From DASYAE01 sp036501535 (lineage in GTDB: Bacteria > Actinomycetota > Actinomycetes > Streptomycetales > Catenulisporaceae), in NCBI GenBank assembly GCA_036501535.1, contig DASYAE010000209.1, positions 34,361 through 98,360 on the forward strand: DNA of 64,000 nucleotides. The letters run 5' to 3'. Positions 1 through 7,301 of the stretch are shown here, piece by piece (position 1 is the stretch's first letter; each line of letters opens with the position of its first letter). The notes below the pieces were generated by a model. That model saw only the letters and a program-made list of their open reading frames with translations, was not told the origin of the DNA and ran no database searches. Position numbers and translations under genes: made by a program.

Positions 1-356
1 ACGAGGCGCAGAACACCTCGGCCGAGCAGATGAAGATGTTCCTGACCCGGCTCGGCTTCGGCTCCAAGATCGTGGTCACCGGCGACGTCACGCAGGTCGA
101 CCTGCCCTCGGGCACCGAGTCCGGGCTGCGCGTGGTGCAGGGCATCCTCGAGGGCGTGAACGACATCCACTTCTCCCGGCTCACCAGCGACGACGTGGTC
201 CGGCACCGGCTGGTCGGGCAGATCGTCGACGCGTACGGGCGCTACGACGCCGAGCGGCAGGCGCAGCGCGGGCAGGACTCGTCCGACCACCAGGCGCCCG
301 GCAACCGGGCACAGCGCCGCGCCTCCGGCACCGGCACCCGCTCGCGGCAGCGCTGA
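1..356 (+). CDS. phoH: PhoH family ATPase, C-terminal part (5' truncated)
   Basis: The window opens inside this gene; the frame is open from base 3 and ends at TGA 354-356. The first visible residues read EAQNTSAEQMKMFLTRLGFG, followed by SKIVVTGDVTQVDLP. This is the conserved end of the PhoH P-loop ATPase domain (Walker B-proximal EAQN and the VTGD.TQVDLP segment). A short basic, Ser/Arg-rich tail closes the protein. PhoH proteins are cytosolic ATPases linked to RNA metabolism. Its place directly before ybeY is the usual actinobacterial arrangement and supports an RNA-processing role. Walker A lies upstream of the window. Confidence 0.93.
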   Translation, partial: EAQNTSAEQMKMFLTRLGFGSKIVVTGDVTQVDLPSGTESGLRVVQGILEGVNDIHFSRLTSDDVVRHRLVGQIVDAYGRYDAERQAQRGQDSSDHQAPGNRAQRRASGTGTRSRQR

Positions 357-500
357 GCGTCCCGGTGGAGCGCGTTGCGGGGTTGCGCGACGCGGGCGGC
401 CGCCGTGGCAGGCCGCACCGGCGGTAGGCTTTCCGCCGCCTGTTCCCGCTGCTCGGCGGGAGCGGGGCCGCCCGCGAACCGAAGTGGGATGATCCCTAGC

Positions 501-1007
501 ATGTCGATCGATATCAACAACGAGTCCGGCGAGGACGTCGACGAGTCCGCCATCGTCGCCCTGGCCAGGTTCGTGCTGGACAAGATGGGCATCCACCCGC
601 TCGCCGAGCTGTCCATCCTGCTGGTCGACACCGCCGCGATGGAGCAGCTGCACATCCAGTGGATGGACGAGCCCGGACCGACCGACGTGCTCTCGTTCCC
701 GATGGACGAGCTGCGCCCGTCCCGCGCCGAGGACGAGAACGAGCCCACCCCGGGCCTGCTCGGCGACGTGGTGCTGTGCCCGGAGGTGGCCGCCAAGCAG
801 GGCGAGGCGGCCGGCCACTCCACCGCCGACGAGCTGCACATGCTGACCGTGCACGGCATCCTGCACCTGCTCGGCTACGACCACGCCGAGCCGGACGAGC
901 GCACCGAGATGTTCGGGTTGCAGGGCGAGCTGCTGGCCCGCTGGCGCGAGCAGGGCGGCGCGGGCGGGGCGCCGCCGGCCGGCCCCGAACCGGACGACGG
1001 GCGCTGA
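501..1007 (+). CDS. ybeY: Endoribonuclease / 16S rRNA maturation factor YbeY
   Basis: A 168-residue protein of the UPF0054 family, a zinc-dependent endoribonuclease acting in 16S rRNA maturation and ribosome quality control. The metal site HGxLHLxGyDH is intact near residue 115 (TVHGILHLLGYDHAEPDE), and the family segment PTDVLSFPMDE is present. The ATG at 501 is chosen because the family starts just before this homology; upstream in-frame sequence is not conserved in type. The stop is two bases before the GTG of the next gene, so the two are probably translationally coupled. The acidic start and Pro/Gly-rich tail are ordinary for actinobacteria. Confidence 0.95.
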   Translation: MSIDINNESGEDVDESAIVALARFVLDKMGIHPLAELSILLVDTAAMEQLHIQWMDEPGPTDVLSFPMDELRPSRAEDENEPTPGLLGDVVLCPEVAAKQGEAAGHSTADELHMLTVHGILHLLGYDHAEPDERTEMFGLQGELLARWREQGGAGGAPPAGPEPDDGR

Positions 1008-1009
1008 GC

Positions 1010-2515
1010 GTGAGCGCCGCGGCGTCCTGGCCGCTGCTCGGCGCGGCCGCCTCGGTGGCCGTCGCGGGCCTGGCCGCTTGCGTCGAGTCGGCGCTCGGCC
1101 GGATCTCCGGCGTGCGGGCCGAGGAGCTGCTGGCGCAGGGCGTGCGCGGCGCGGCCCGGATAGTGCGGCTGACCGCCGACCCGGCCCGGTATGTGAACCT
1201 GCTGCTGCTGATCCGGGTCAGCGGCGAGATGGCGGCCGCGGTCCTGGTCGCCATGGTGTGCGTCTCGGCCTGGCGGCTGACCTGGGGCGCGGGCCTCCTC
1301 GCGGCCGGCTCGATGATCGTGGTCTCCTACATCGCGGTCGGCGTCATGCCGCGCACCCTCGGCCGCCGGCACGCCGAGGCCATCGCGGCGACCGGCGGCG
1401 CGGTGCTGCTGCCGCTCTCGACCGTGCTCGGCCCGCTGGCCCGCGGCCTGATCCTGGTGGGCAACGCGCTGACCCCGGGCCGGGGCTTCCGCGAGGGGCC
1501 GTTCGCCACCGAGGCGGAGCTGCGCGCGCTGATCGACATCGCGGAGCAGAACAGCGAGATCGAGGCGGCCGAGCGGCGGATGGTGCACTCGGTCTTCGAG
1601 CTCGGCGACACCCTGGTGCGCGAGGTGATGGTGCCGCGCACCGAGATGGTCTCCATCGAGCGCGCCAAGACCCTGCGCCAGGCCCTCTCGCTGGCGCTGC
1701 GCAGCGGCTTCTCCCGGATCCCGGTGACCGGGCAGGACGAGGACGACGTGGTCGGCATCGTCTACCTCAAGGACCTGGCCAGCCGGCTGCACGAGGACTT
1801 CGCCGCAGACGGCGCCGGCGCCGGCGTCGGCACCAGCACCGCCACCGGCACCGGCGGCAGCCGGGACGCGCTCGGCGACCTGGTCGGCACCGTGATGCGG
1901 CAGGCCACCTTCGTGCCGGACTCGAAGCACGCCGACGACCTGCTGCGCGACATGCAGGCGCAGCGCATCCACCTGGCGATCGTGATCGACGAGTACGGCG
2001 GCACCGCGGGCCTGGTCACCATCGAGGACATCCTCGAGGAGATCGTCGGGGAGATCACCGACGAGTACGACACCGGCCGGCCCGAGGTGGAGTGGCTCGG
2101 CCGCCCCGGGGACGCGGCCGAGGGCGCCCGGGTCTCCGCCCGGTTCGGCCTCGACCAGCTCGGCGAGCTGTTCGGCCGGGACCTCGAGGACGAGGACGTG
2201 GACACGGTGGGCGGGCTGCTGGCCAAGCAGCTGGGCAAGGTGCCGATCCCGGGCGCGCGGGCCGACGTGGCCGGGCTGCGGCTGATCGCCGAGTCCCCGG
2301 AGGGCCGGCGGCGCCGGATCGGTACGATCGTGGTCCAGCTGGCGAAGACCGCCGACGGCGGCGCGGGCGGGTTCGGCCGCGGCCGTGACGGCGCGGGCGT
2401 GCGCGACATCGTGAACGGCACCGACGAGGCCGCGCGCGACCGGGACCGGGACTGGGATCGGGACCGGGAGCGCGATACCGCGAAGGCCGACGACGAGGCG
2501 CGCGGCGAGGACTGA
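1010..2515 (+). CDS. CNNM/CorC-type membrane protein with DUF21, two CBS and CorC_HlyC domains
   Basis: A 501-residue membrane protein often called 'hemolysin family'; its relatives are Mg2+/Co2+ transport-linked proteins. An N-terminal DUF21 membrane region covers about residues 1-190. A CBS pair follows, with the first near 200-265 (REVMVPRTEMVSIE) and the second near 290-355 (VMRQATFVPDS, then DEYGGTAGLVTIEDILEEIVG). A CorC_HlyC domain occupies about 360-445. Two oddities are visible. A low-complexity Ala/Gly/Thr insert separates the CBS repeats at about 264-284, and the C-terminus is a highly charged Asp/Arg repeat. The GTG at 1010, two bases after ybeY, is the natural start. The transported ion cannot be read from sequence. 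Confidence 0.9.
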   Translation: MSAAASWPLLGAAASVAVAGLAACVESALGRISGVRAEELLAQGVRGAARIVRLTADPARYVNLLLLIRVSGEMAAAVLVAMVCVSAWRLTWGAGLLAAGSMIVVSYIAVGVMPRTLGRRHAEAIAATGGAVLLPLSTVLGPLARGLILVGNALTPGRGFREGPFATEAELRALIDIAEQNSEIEAAERRMVHSVFELGDTLVREVMVPRTEMVSIERAKTLRQALSLALRSGFSRIPVTGQDEDDVVGIVYLKDLASRLHEDFAADGAGAGVGTSTATGTGGSRDALGDLVGTVMRQATFVPDSKHADDLLRDMQAQRIHLAIVIDEYGGTAGLVTIEDILEEIVGEITDEYDTGRPEVEWLGRPGDAAEGARVSARFGLDQLGELFGRDLEDEDVDTVGGLLAKQLGKVPIPGARADVAGLRLIAESPEGRRRRIGTIVVQLAKTADGGAGGFGRGRDGAGVRDIVNGTDEAARDRDRDWDRDRERDTAKADDEARGED

Positions 2516-2564
2516 CGAGGAACGGCTGAGTCGGAGTGGTGGCGGCGGAGAAGATGGCGGAGTG

Positions 2565-2939
2565 ATGGCTGAGACGCAGGGCGCTGCGGGCGCCGGCGGG
2601 GAGCGGGAGCTCGGCCCGGAGGACGCGAAGATCGTCACCCTGGCCCGCGCGGCCCGGGCCCGGATCGGTGCGGCAGAGGGCGCCGCGGTGCGTGACAGTA
2701 CCGGCCGAACCTACGCTGCCGCGACCGTCGAGTTGCCCGCGCTCAAGCTGTCCGCGCTGGAGGTGGCCGTGGCGATGGCGGCCGCGGCCGGGGCCGACGG
2801 GCTCGAGGCCGCCGCGGTGGTCTCCGCGGCGCCGGCGGCCGAGGCGCTCGCCGACGACCGGATCGCCCCGGCCCGCGACCTCTCCGTCGGGGCCGTGTTC
2901 CTGGCCGCGCTCGACGGCACGGTCGTCGCCACGCGCTGA
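2565..2939 (+). CDS. Cytidine deaminase-like protein lacking the zinc site
   Basis: A 124-residue protein in the position where Streptomyces relatives carry a short 'cytidine deaminase' between the CorC-like gene and era. The fold pattern (DSTGRTYAAATVELPALKLSALEVAVAMAAAAG) follows a CDA domain. The zinc-binding C/H-A-E is replaced by S-A-L-E, and the PCxxC pair is absent; the whole protein contains no cysteine. It is therefore very unlikely to deaminate cytidine and may be structural or regulatory. The ATG at 2565 follows a GGCGGAG ribosome site; a GTG at 2562 is the alternative. The usual neighbour era does not follow here. Confidence 0.75.
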   Translation: MAETQGAAGAGGERELGPEDAKIVTLARAARARIGAAEGAAVRDSTGRTYAAATVELPALKLSALEVAVAMAAAAGADGLEAAAVVSAAPAAEALADDRIAPARDLSVGAVFLAALDGTVVATR

Positions 2940-3038
2940 GCGATAGGTCCGTCGCCAGTAGGTAACACCGCTGCTACGGTCCGGGTCCGGCCCTTCGTCC
3001 CCGGCCCCCAGAGCAACCGGTCGGGTTACCTTGGCTGG

Positions 3039-4388
3039 GTGAGTACTGACGGTTCGGACCGCTTCTACGGCAAGCCGGCAGGTGAGCCGCCGTCGGCTGA
3101 CGGCGGCTCACCTGCCGGGCCCGCCTCGTGGCAGTCGCCGCGGTCGGCCCCGCCGGAGACGCCCCCGGCGCGGTCCTACAAGCCCTCGAAGCCCACCAAG
3201 CCGCCCAAGCCGCTGCCTTCCGCGCGGCCGCTGTCCCTGCAGCCCACGGATCGCGGCTACGGCGGCTTCGACACGGCCGGCCCGCCGCCGTTCGACGCGG
3301 GGAGGACGGCCGAGGACTTCGACGCGTATCCGCCCCAGCCGCCGGCCTCGACCCGCCCGCCGGTCAGGCCGAAGCCGCCGCGCCGCCGCCGGCACTGGCT
3401 GCGCACCGCGCTCTACACGCTGCTCGCGCTGGTGCTGGTGTTCACCGGGACCGTGATCGGCACCTGGTTCTGGGCGAACGGCAAGCTCCAGCACGTCGGC
3501 GCGATCAGCGACTACCCGAACCGGCCGGCCCAGGGCGCGGGCACGAACTGGCTGATCGTCGGCTCGGACAGCCGCTCGAACCTGTCCTCGGATCAGCAGC
3601 AGCAGTACCACGTCGGGGCCGACCAAGGGCTCAACACCGACACCATGCTGCTGTTCCACTACGGCAAGAGCGGCCCCGACCTGATCTCGATCCCGCGCGA
3701 CTCCTACGTGACCATCCCGGCGTACACCGACTCCAGCGGGGTCCAGCACGCGGCCAGCAAGAACAAGATCAACTCGGCCTACTCGGACGGCGGGGTCCAG
3801 CTGCTGATCGAGACCGTGGAGATGGCCACCGGCGTGCACATCGACAACTACGTCGAGATCGGCTTCCTCGGCGTGGTCAACGTTGTCAACTCGGTCGGCG
3901 GCGTGCCGATCTGCCTCTCCGCGCCGGTCGCGGACAGCCACTCCGGGGCGAACCTGCCGGCCGGCTGCCAGACCCTGAACGGCACCCAGGCGCTGGAGTA
4001 CGTGCGCACCCGCTACTCGCTGCCCAACTCGGACATCAGCCGGATGTCCGACCAGCAGGCGTTCATCAAGGCCGTGGCCAAGCAGGCGCTGCGCCCGGGC
4101 GTGGTTTTCGACCCGTTCTCGCTCTACCCGTTCCTCGGCTCGACCCTCGACGCCATCGCGGTGGACAACGGCACCTCGCTGTGGGACCTGACCCAGCTCG
4201 CCCGGCACTTCAAGGGCGTGGTCGGCAACGGCGGCACGGTCGGCACGATGCCGATCGCGGACGAGGGCTACGAGGTGAGCGGCATCGGCTCGGCGGTGCT
4301 GCTGGACAGCAGCCGGATGCAGCAGGTCGGCACCGCGATCAACCAGGACCAGGCGATCCCGGCCGGGCTGTTGAACTACCTCGGCTGA
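3039..4388 (+). CDS. LytR-CpsA-Psr (LCP) family wall-polymer ligase
   Basis: A 449-residue type II membrane protein. LCP enzymes transfer lipid-linked polymers such as teichoic acid or arabinogalactan to peptidoglycan. It has a Pro/Lys-rich cytoplasmic N-terminus (1-113), an RRRRHW stop-transfer cluster, a membrane helix at about 121-144 and the extracellular LCP catalytic domain after that. Diagnostic segments are NWLIVGSDSRSN, DTMLLFHYGKSGPDLISIPRDS, KINSAYSDGG and ALEYVRTRYS. These hold the conserved Asp/Arg residues that bind the pyrophosphate lipid. GTG 3039 is the first plausible start; a perfect long hairpin lies in the coding sequence just after it. The stop faces the minus-strand gene ending at 4416. 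Confidence 0.92.
   Translation: MSTDGSDRFYGKPAGEPPSADGGSPAGPASWQSPRSAPPETPPARSYKPSKPTKPPKPLPSARPLSLQPTDRGYGGFDTAGPPPFDAGRTAEDFDAYPPQPPASTRPPVRPKPPRRRRHWLRTALYTLLALVLVFTGTVIGTWFWANGKLQHVGAISDYPNRPAQGAGTNWLIVGSDSRSNLSSDQQQQYHVGADQGLNTDTMLLFHYGKSGPDLISIPRDSYVTIPAYTDSSGVQHAASKNKINSAYSDGGVQLLIETVEMATGVHIDNYVEIGFLGVVNVVNSVGGVPICLSAPVADSHSGANLPAGCQTLNGTQALEYVRTRYSLPNSDISRMSDQQAFIKAVAKQALRPGVVFDPFSLYPFLGSTLDAIAVDNGTSLWDLTQLARHFKGVVGNGGTVGTMPIADEGYEVSGIGSAVLLDSSRMQQVGTAINQDQAIPAGLLNYLG
3075..3118. repeat. Perfect 20-bp inverted repeat with 4-nt loop inside the LCP gene
   Basis: Bases 3075-3094 and 3099-3118 are exact reverse complements separated by the loop GGCT. The RNA hairpin would start about 36 nt after the GTG start and encodes codons of the disordered Pro/Gly/Ser-rich N-terminus. 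Perfect 20-bp pairing inside a coding region is unlikely to be chance. It could pause ribosomes or RNA polymerase early in the gene. Confidence 0.9.
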
Positions 4389-4396
4389 CGGCGTGG

Positions 4397-4415
4397 GCGC
4401 CGGCCCGCCCGGCGC
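4397..4415. terminator. Short GC hairpin between convergent genes
   Basis: GCGCCGG at 4397-4403 and CCGGCGC at 4409-4415 form a 7-bp stem with a 5-nt loop, between the LCP stop and the stop of the minus-strand gene at 4416. There is no T-tract, so this is a plausible but weak bidirectional terminator. Confidence 0.4.
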
Positions 4416-5021
4416 TTAGCCGCGGATCGCGGCGATCAGGGAGAGCACGGCGAGCACGGCCATCACCAGGGCCGCCGCGCGCACGATCCAGGCCAGCGGC
4501 AGGACCCGCAGCAGGGCCCTGCCGCCGAGTATCGCCAGCAGGGCGACCGAGCAGAGCCCGGCCAGCGCGCCGACGCCGATGTCCAGCCAGTCGTACTTGG
4601 CCGCCAGGTTGGCGGTGACGACCTGGGTCAGGTCGCCGAACTCGGCCACGGCGATCACGGTGAAGCTGGTCAGCAGCGCCCGCCAGGCGGTCGCCGGGGC
4701 CGGCTGCTGCGCGGCCTGGTCGCCGGTGCGCCCGCCGCCGGCCGGCTCGGGGTCCGCGGCGCCGTGCCGCAGCAGCAGCGCGGCGCCGGCCAGGAAGAGG
4801 GCCGCGACCACGGCCTCCAGGGTGCGCTGCGGCAGCAGCCCGAGCAGCGAGCCGGCCGCCACGGCGATGCAGACCTGCACGGCGAATCCGGCGGCGGCGC
4901 CGACGAAGACGAGCTGCGGCCGGTACCGGGTGGCCAGCACCAGGGTCGCCAGCGCGGTCTTGTCCGGCAGCTCGGCGAGGAAGACCACCGCGAAGGCGGT
5001 GCCGACGATCCCTGGTTCCAC
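4416..5021 (-). CDS. UPF0016/GDT1 (TMEM165) family cation transporter
   Basis: A membrane protein of about 201 residues with the two signature motifs of the UPF0016/GDT1 family: E-L-P-D-K-T in the first helix and E-F-G-D-L-T in the second half. Family members are Mn2+/Ca2+-H+ exchangers; the paired acidic motifs are the cation site. Six hydrophobic segments are visible, in two halves joined by a Pro/Gly-rich loop. The frame is open back to an ATG at 5117. However, GTG 5021 lies directly before the first membrane helix and has an AGGA about 11 bases upstream, whereas 5117 has no ribosome site, so 5021 is preferred. The substrate is inferred from the family only. Confidence 0.85.
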   Translation of the reverse strand: MEPGIVGTAFAVVFLAELPDKTALATLVLATRYRPQLVFVGAAAGFAVQVCIAVAAGSLLGLLPQRTLEAVVAALFLAGAALLLRHGAADPEPAGGGRTGDQAAQQPAPATAWRALLTSFTVIAVAEFGDLTQVVTANLAAKYDWLDIGVGALAGLCSVALLAILGGRALLRVLPLAWIVRAAALVMAVLAVLSLIAAIRG

Positions 5022-5167
5022 GGCCCGTGGCGTCCTGTTCTGCCGATGCTGCGGCGATCGGAAGAGTGCCGGCGGGGCGGCCCGGCCGGAGACGGAGAGC
5101 CGCCCCGGCCTGATCATCCGGCGATCGGATCAGCTTAATGCGGCGGGCGATCCCGGGATGCCGATTT

Positions 5168-5243
5168 CCTGATCCGCACAGTGGTTGATTCGCACAGCGC
5201 CTGATCCGCAGTGCCTGACCCGCACAGTGCCTGACCCGCGGTG
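5168..5243. repeat. Five imperfect 14-16 bp tandem repeats
   Basis: Five head-to-tail copies of a unit like CCTGATCCGCACAGTG lie at 5168-5183, 5184-5199, 5200-5213, 5214-5229 and 5230-5243. Copies 3 and 5 are two bases shorter. The array abuts the stop codon (5246-5248) of the minus-strand gene, so it forms the start of that transcript's 3' flank. Copy spacing and length do not fit CRISPR. Confidence 0.85.
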
Positions 5244-5245
5244 CC

Positions 5246-5578
5246 TCAGTTTCCGTACAGGCCGCGCTTGAGTGCCAGCATGCCGATGATGGCCGCCGCG
5301 ATCAGCACGCCCACCAGCGCGGCCACCCAGAACGGTGCGCCCTCCTGCATCGCGATGATCAGCACGATCACGCCCACGCCCGCGGAGGGCGCGACGCTGG
5401 TCCACAGCGCGAGGCTGGGGCGCTCCTTCTTCGGCTTCGCCGAGGACCCGGCGGTCTTCTGCCGTGCCGCTGCCTGCTCCCCGCCCGCCACGGCGCGCTG
5501 CGCGGCGGCGGCCTGGCGGGTGGCCCTGTTCTTCTTCGCCCGGTTCCGATCGGCGGGGCGCGCGGACTTGGTCGGCAT
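5246..5578 (-). CDS. Small two-helix membrane protein of unknown function
   Basis: A 110-residue protein. A basic N-terminal half (MPTKSARPADRNRAKKNRAT, then an Ala/Gln-rich stretch) is followed by two hydrophobic segments: VGVIVLIIAMQEGAPFW near residues 68-84 and VAALVGVLIAAAIIGMLAL near 85-103. The ATG at 5578 is preferred because it starts the lysine/arginine-rich region typical of actinobacterial small membrane proteins; the frame is open upstream to 5707 but Pro/Arg-rich and unconvincing. No catalytic motif is visible. It may be co-transcribed with the UPF0016 gene 224 bases downstream. Confidence 0.7.
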   Translation of the reverse strand: MPTKSARPADRNRAKKNRATRQAAAAQRAVAGGEQAAARQKTAGSSAKPKKERPSLALWTSVAPSAGVGVIVLIIAMQEGAPFWVAALVGVLIAAAIIGMLALKRGLYGN

Positions 5579-6153
5579 GGGCCGAGCGTAGGCGAGTCCG
5601 GGCCGCGGCAACAGTGGTCCAGACCGGATCGGACCGCTCGGACGGCGCCGGCCCGGGCGGGGCGGCTCGCGCACCCCGGAAACCCCCCACAAAAGCCATC
5701 GCCGCATCGGTGCGGCGATGCGGCGATGTTCTTCCTTATTCAGTTCTCTTCCACCGTTCGGACTCAGGGGCCGGACGGTGGGGAACCAGGGCTCCGGTGG
5801 TATCGATCGAACCTCCGAGGCCCACCCTCAAGACCAGAGCGTGGCCGAGATCACGAGATTTGTCAACTCGCGCAACAAAACTCGGGGGCGGCTTCCGGGT
5901 CGAAACGGCCGGCGTCGGGGTGCGCCCGCCGGGTCCGCCCGGCACTGCCCGCGCGCCCCGAGGCTGCCGGGGCCGGATCCGCGCAGGCAGACCGCATGCA
6001 GGCGGGGTGCCCGGCGCCTGGTGCGGTCTTTGCGGTTTTCTCACCGCTCCCGCTGGTTTCTCTCAGGATCTTCGGCTACGTTGGCGTAACTTACGGTGCC
6101 GTAAGGTACCGCGCGCCATCCGCCATCCGCCCGCCAGCACGTCAGGAGCTGTT
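5579..6153. other. Noncoding region upstream of the desaturase gene
   Basis: 575 bases without a convincing gene. Open frames here have irregular third-position composition and no recognisable protein. The part near 5860-5900 and 6060-6110 is less GC-rich than the surroundings. The right-hand end carries the operator-like palindrome, promoter-like hexamers and the ribosome site of the desaturase gene. Confidence 0.7.
6081..6107 (+). promoter_or_regulatory. Putative promoter with TetR-type operator for the desaturase gene
   Basis: TTACGGTGCCGTAA at 6091-6104 is a 6+6 inverted repeat with a 2-base centre. A second partial copy of the half-site, GTAAC, lies just before it. It sits between TTGGCG (6081-6086) and TAAGGT (6102-6107), which resemble -35 and -10 boxes with a short 15-base spacer. 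Mycobacterial desaturase genes are controlled by TetR-family lipid sensors, so a lipid-responsive repressor site is a reasonable inference. No regulator gene lies nearby. Confidence 0.5.
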
Positions 6154-7143
6154 GTGCCCCAGACCACGACCGACCCGCGGCCCGAGCCGGCCGCGCCGCC
6201 GGCGAAGCCCGGATACACCGAGACCGCGCTGCTGCACGAACTCGAGCCGGTGGTCGAGCACAATCTGAACCGCCACCTGAGCAGCGCCCGGGAGTGGTTC
6301 CCGCACGAGTACGTCCCGTGGAGCGAGGGCGCCGACTTCGACGGGCCGCTCGGCGGCCGGGCCTGGGAGGTGGAGCAGTCCCGGCTGGACGAGACCGCGC
6401 GCACCTCGATGATCCTGAACCTGCTGACCGAGGACAACCTGCCGAGCTACCACCACGAGATCTCCCGGCTGTTCGGCCGGGACGGCGCCTGGGGCACCTG
6501 GGTGCACCGCTGGACCGCCGAGGAGGGCCGGCACGGCATCGCGATCCGCGACTACCTGCTGACCACCCGCGCGGTGGACCCGGTCGCGCTGGAGCGGGCC
6601 CGGATGACACACATGTCCACCGGCTACGACTCGGTGCACGCGCACCACGCGGTCAACGCGATCGCCTACGTCTCGTTCCAGGAGCTGGCCACCCGGATCT
6701 CGCACCGCAACACCGGCGCCTACTCCGGCGAGCCGCTCTGCGACCAGCTGCTGGCCAAGATCGCCAACGACGAGAACCTGCACATGGTCTTCTATCGCAA
6801 CCTGCTGAGCGCGTCCCTGGAGATCGCGCCGGACCAGACCATGGCCGCGGTGCTCGACGTGGTCAAGCGGTTCGAGATGCCGGGCGCGACGGTGGAGAAC
6901 TACACCCGCAAATCGGTGCAGATCGCCCTTGCCGGGATCTACAATCTGCGCATCCACCGGGACGAGGTGCTGATGCCGGTGCTGCGCAGCGTCAAGGTCT
7001 TCGAGCGCACCGGGTTCGGCGCCGAGGGCGAGCGGGACCGCGAGGAGCTCGCCGCCGTGCTCGAGGCGCTGGACTCCGCGGCCGCCCGGTTCGAGGAGAA
7101 GCGCGCCGCGTACCTCGCCCGCAAGGCAGACCGAAACGCCTGA
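6154..7143 (+). CDS. Acyl-ACP desaturase (soluble diiron, DesA type)
   Basis: A 329-residue cytosolic fatty-acid desaturase of the ferritin-like diiron class, inserting a cis double bond into acyl-ACP or acyl-CoA. Diiron ligands can be placed at E93 (TEDNLPSYHHEI), E124 and H127 (AEEGRHG), E177 (SFQELATRISH) and E207/H210 (NDENLHMVFY). GTG 6154 follows AGGAG at 6144-6148. Length matches actinobacterial DesA proteins. It stands alone with its own regulated promoter, as expected for membrane-fluidity control. The electron donor partner is not in the window. Confidence 0.93.
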   Translation: MPQTTTDPRPEPAAPPAKPGYTETALLHELEPVVEHNLNRHLSSAREWFPHEYVPWSEGADFDGPLGGRAWEVEQSRLDETARTSMILNLLTEDNLPSYHHEISRLFGRDGAWGTWVHRWTAEEGRHGIAIRDYLLTTRAVDPVALERARMTHMSTGYDSVHAHHAVNAIAYVSFQELATRISHRNTGAYSGEPLCDQLLAKIANDENLHMVFYRNLLSASLEIAPDQTMAAVLDVVKRFEMPGATVENYTRKSVQIALAGIYNLRIHRDEVLMPVLRSVKVFERTGFGAEGERDREELAAVLEALDSAAARFEEKRAAYLARKADRNA

Positions 7144-7249
7144 TCAGGCGCCGGTTTTGGATCTGCGGCATAACAATAATCACTTATCAATATTCACCCA
7201 TAAGGCGCTGTCCATCATAACCCCGGCGGCCCTGACGGTGTTCTAGGGG

Positions 7250-7274
7250 AAGGCGGATCTCTCCGATCCGCCTT
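7250..7274 (+). terminator. Intrinsic terminator-like hairpin after the desaturase gene
   Basis: AAGGCGGATC at 7250-7259 and GATCCGCCTT at 7265-7274 form a perfect 10-bp stem with loop TCTCC, followed by TTCCCTCC. It ends 27 bases before the chaplin start, so it could end the desaturase transcript or act in the chaplin leader. The 70 bases before it (7150-7220) are unusually AT-rich. Confidence 0.6.
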
Positions 7275-7301
7275 TTCCCTCCACTGATCAGGTGAGGTCC
7301 C

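Noticed and set aside
5168..5243. Possible CRISPR array
   Set aside because: Units are contiguous with no spacers, only 14-16 bases long, imperfect, and no cas gene is present.
5464..6153. Extended N-terminus for the desaturase from an upstream in-frame start
   Set aside because: The added sequence is unlike any desaturase, and GTG 6154 has a strong AGGAG ribosome site and the operator lies within the would-be extension.
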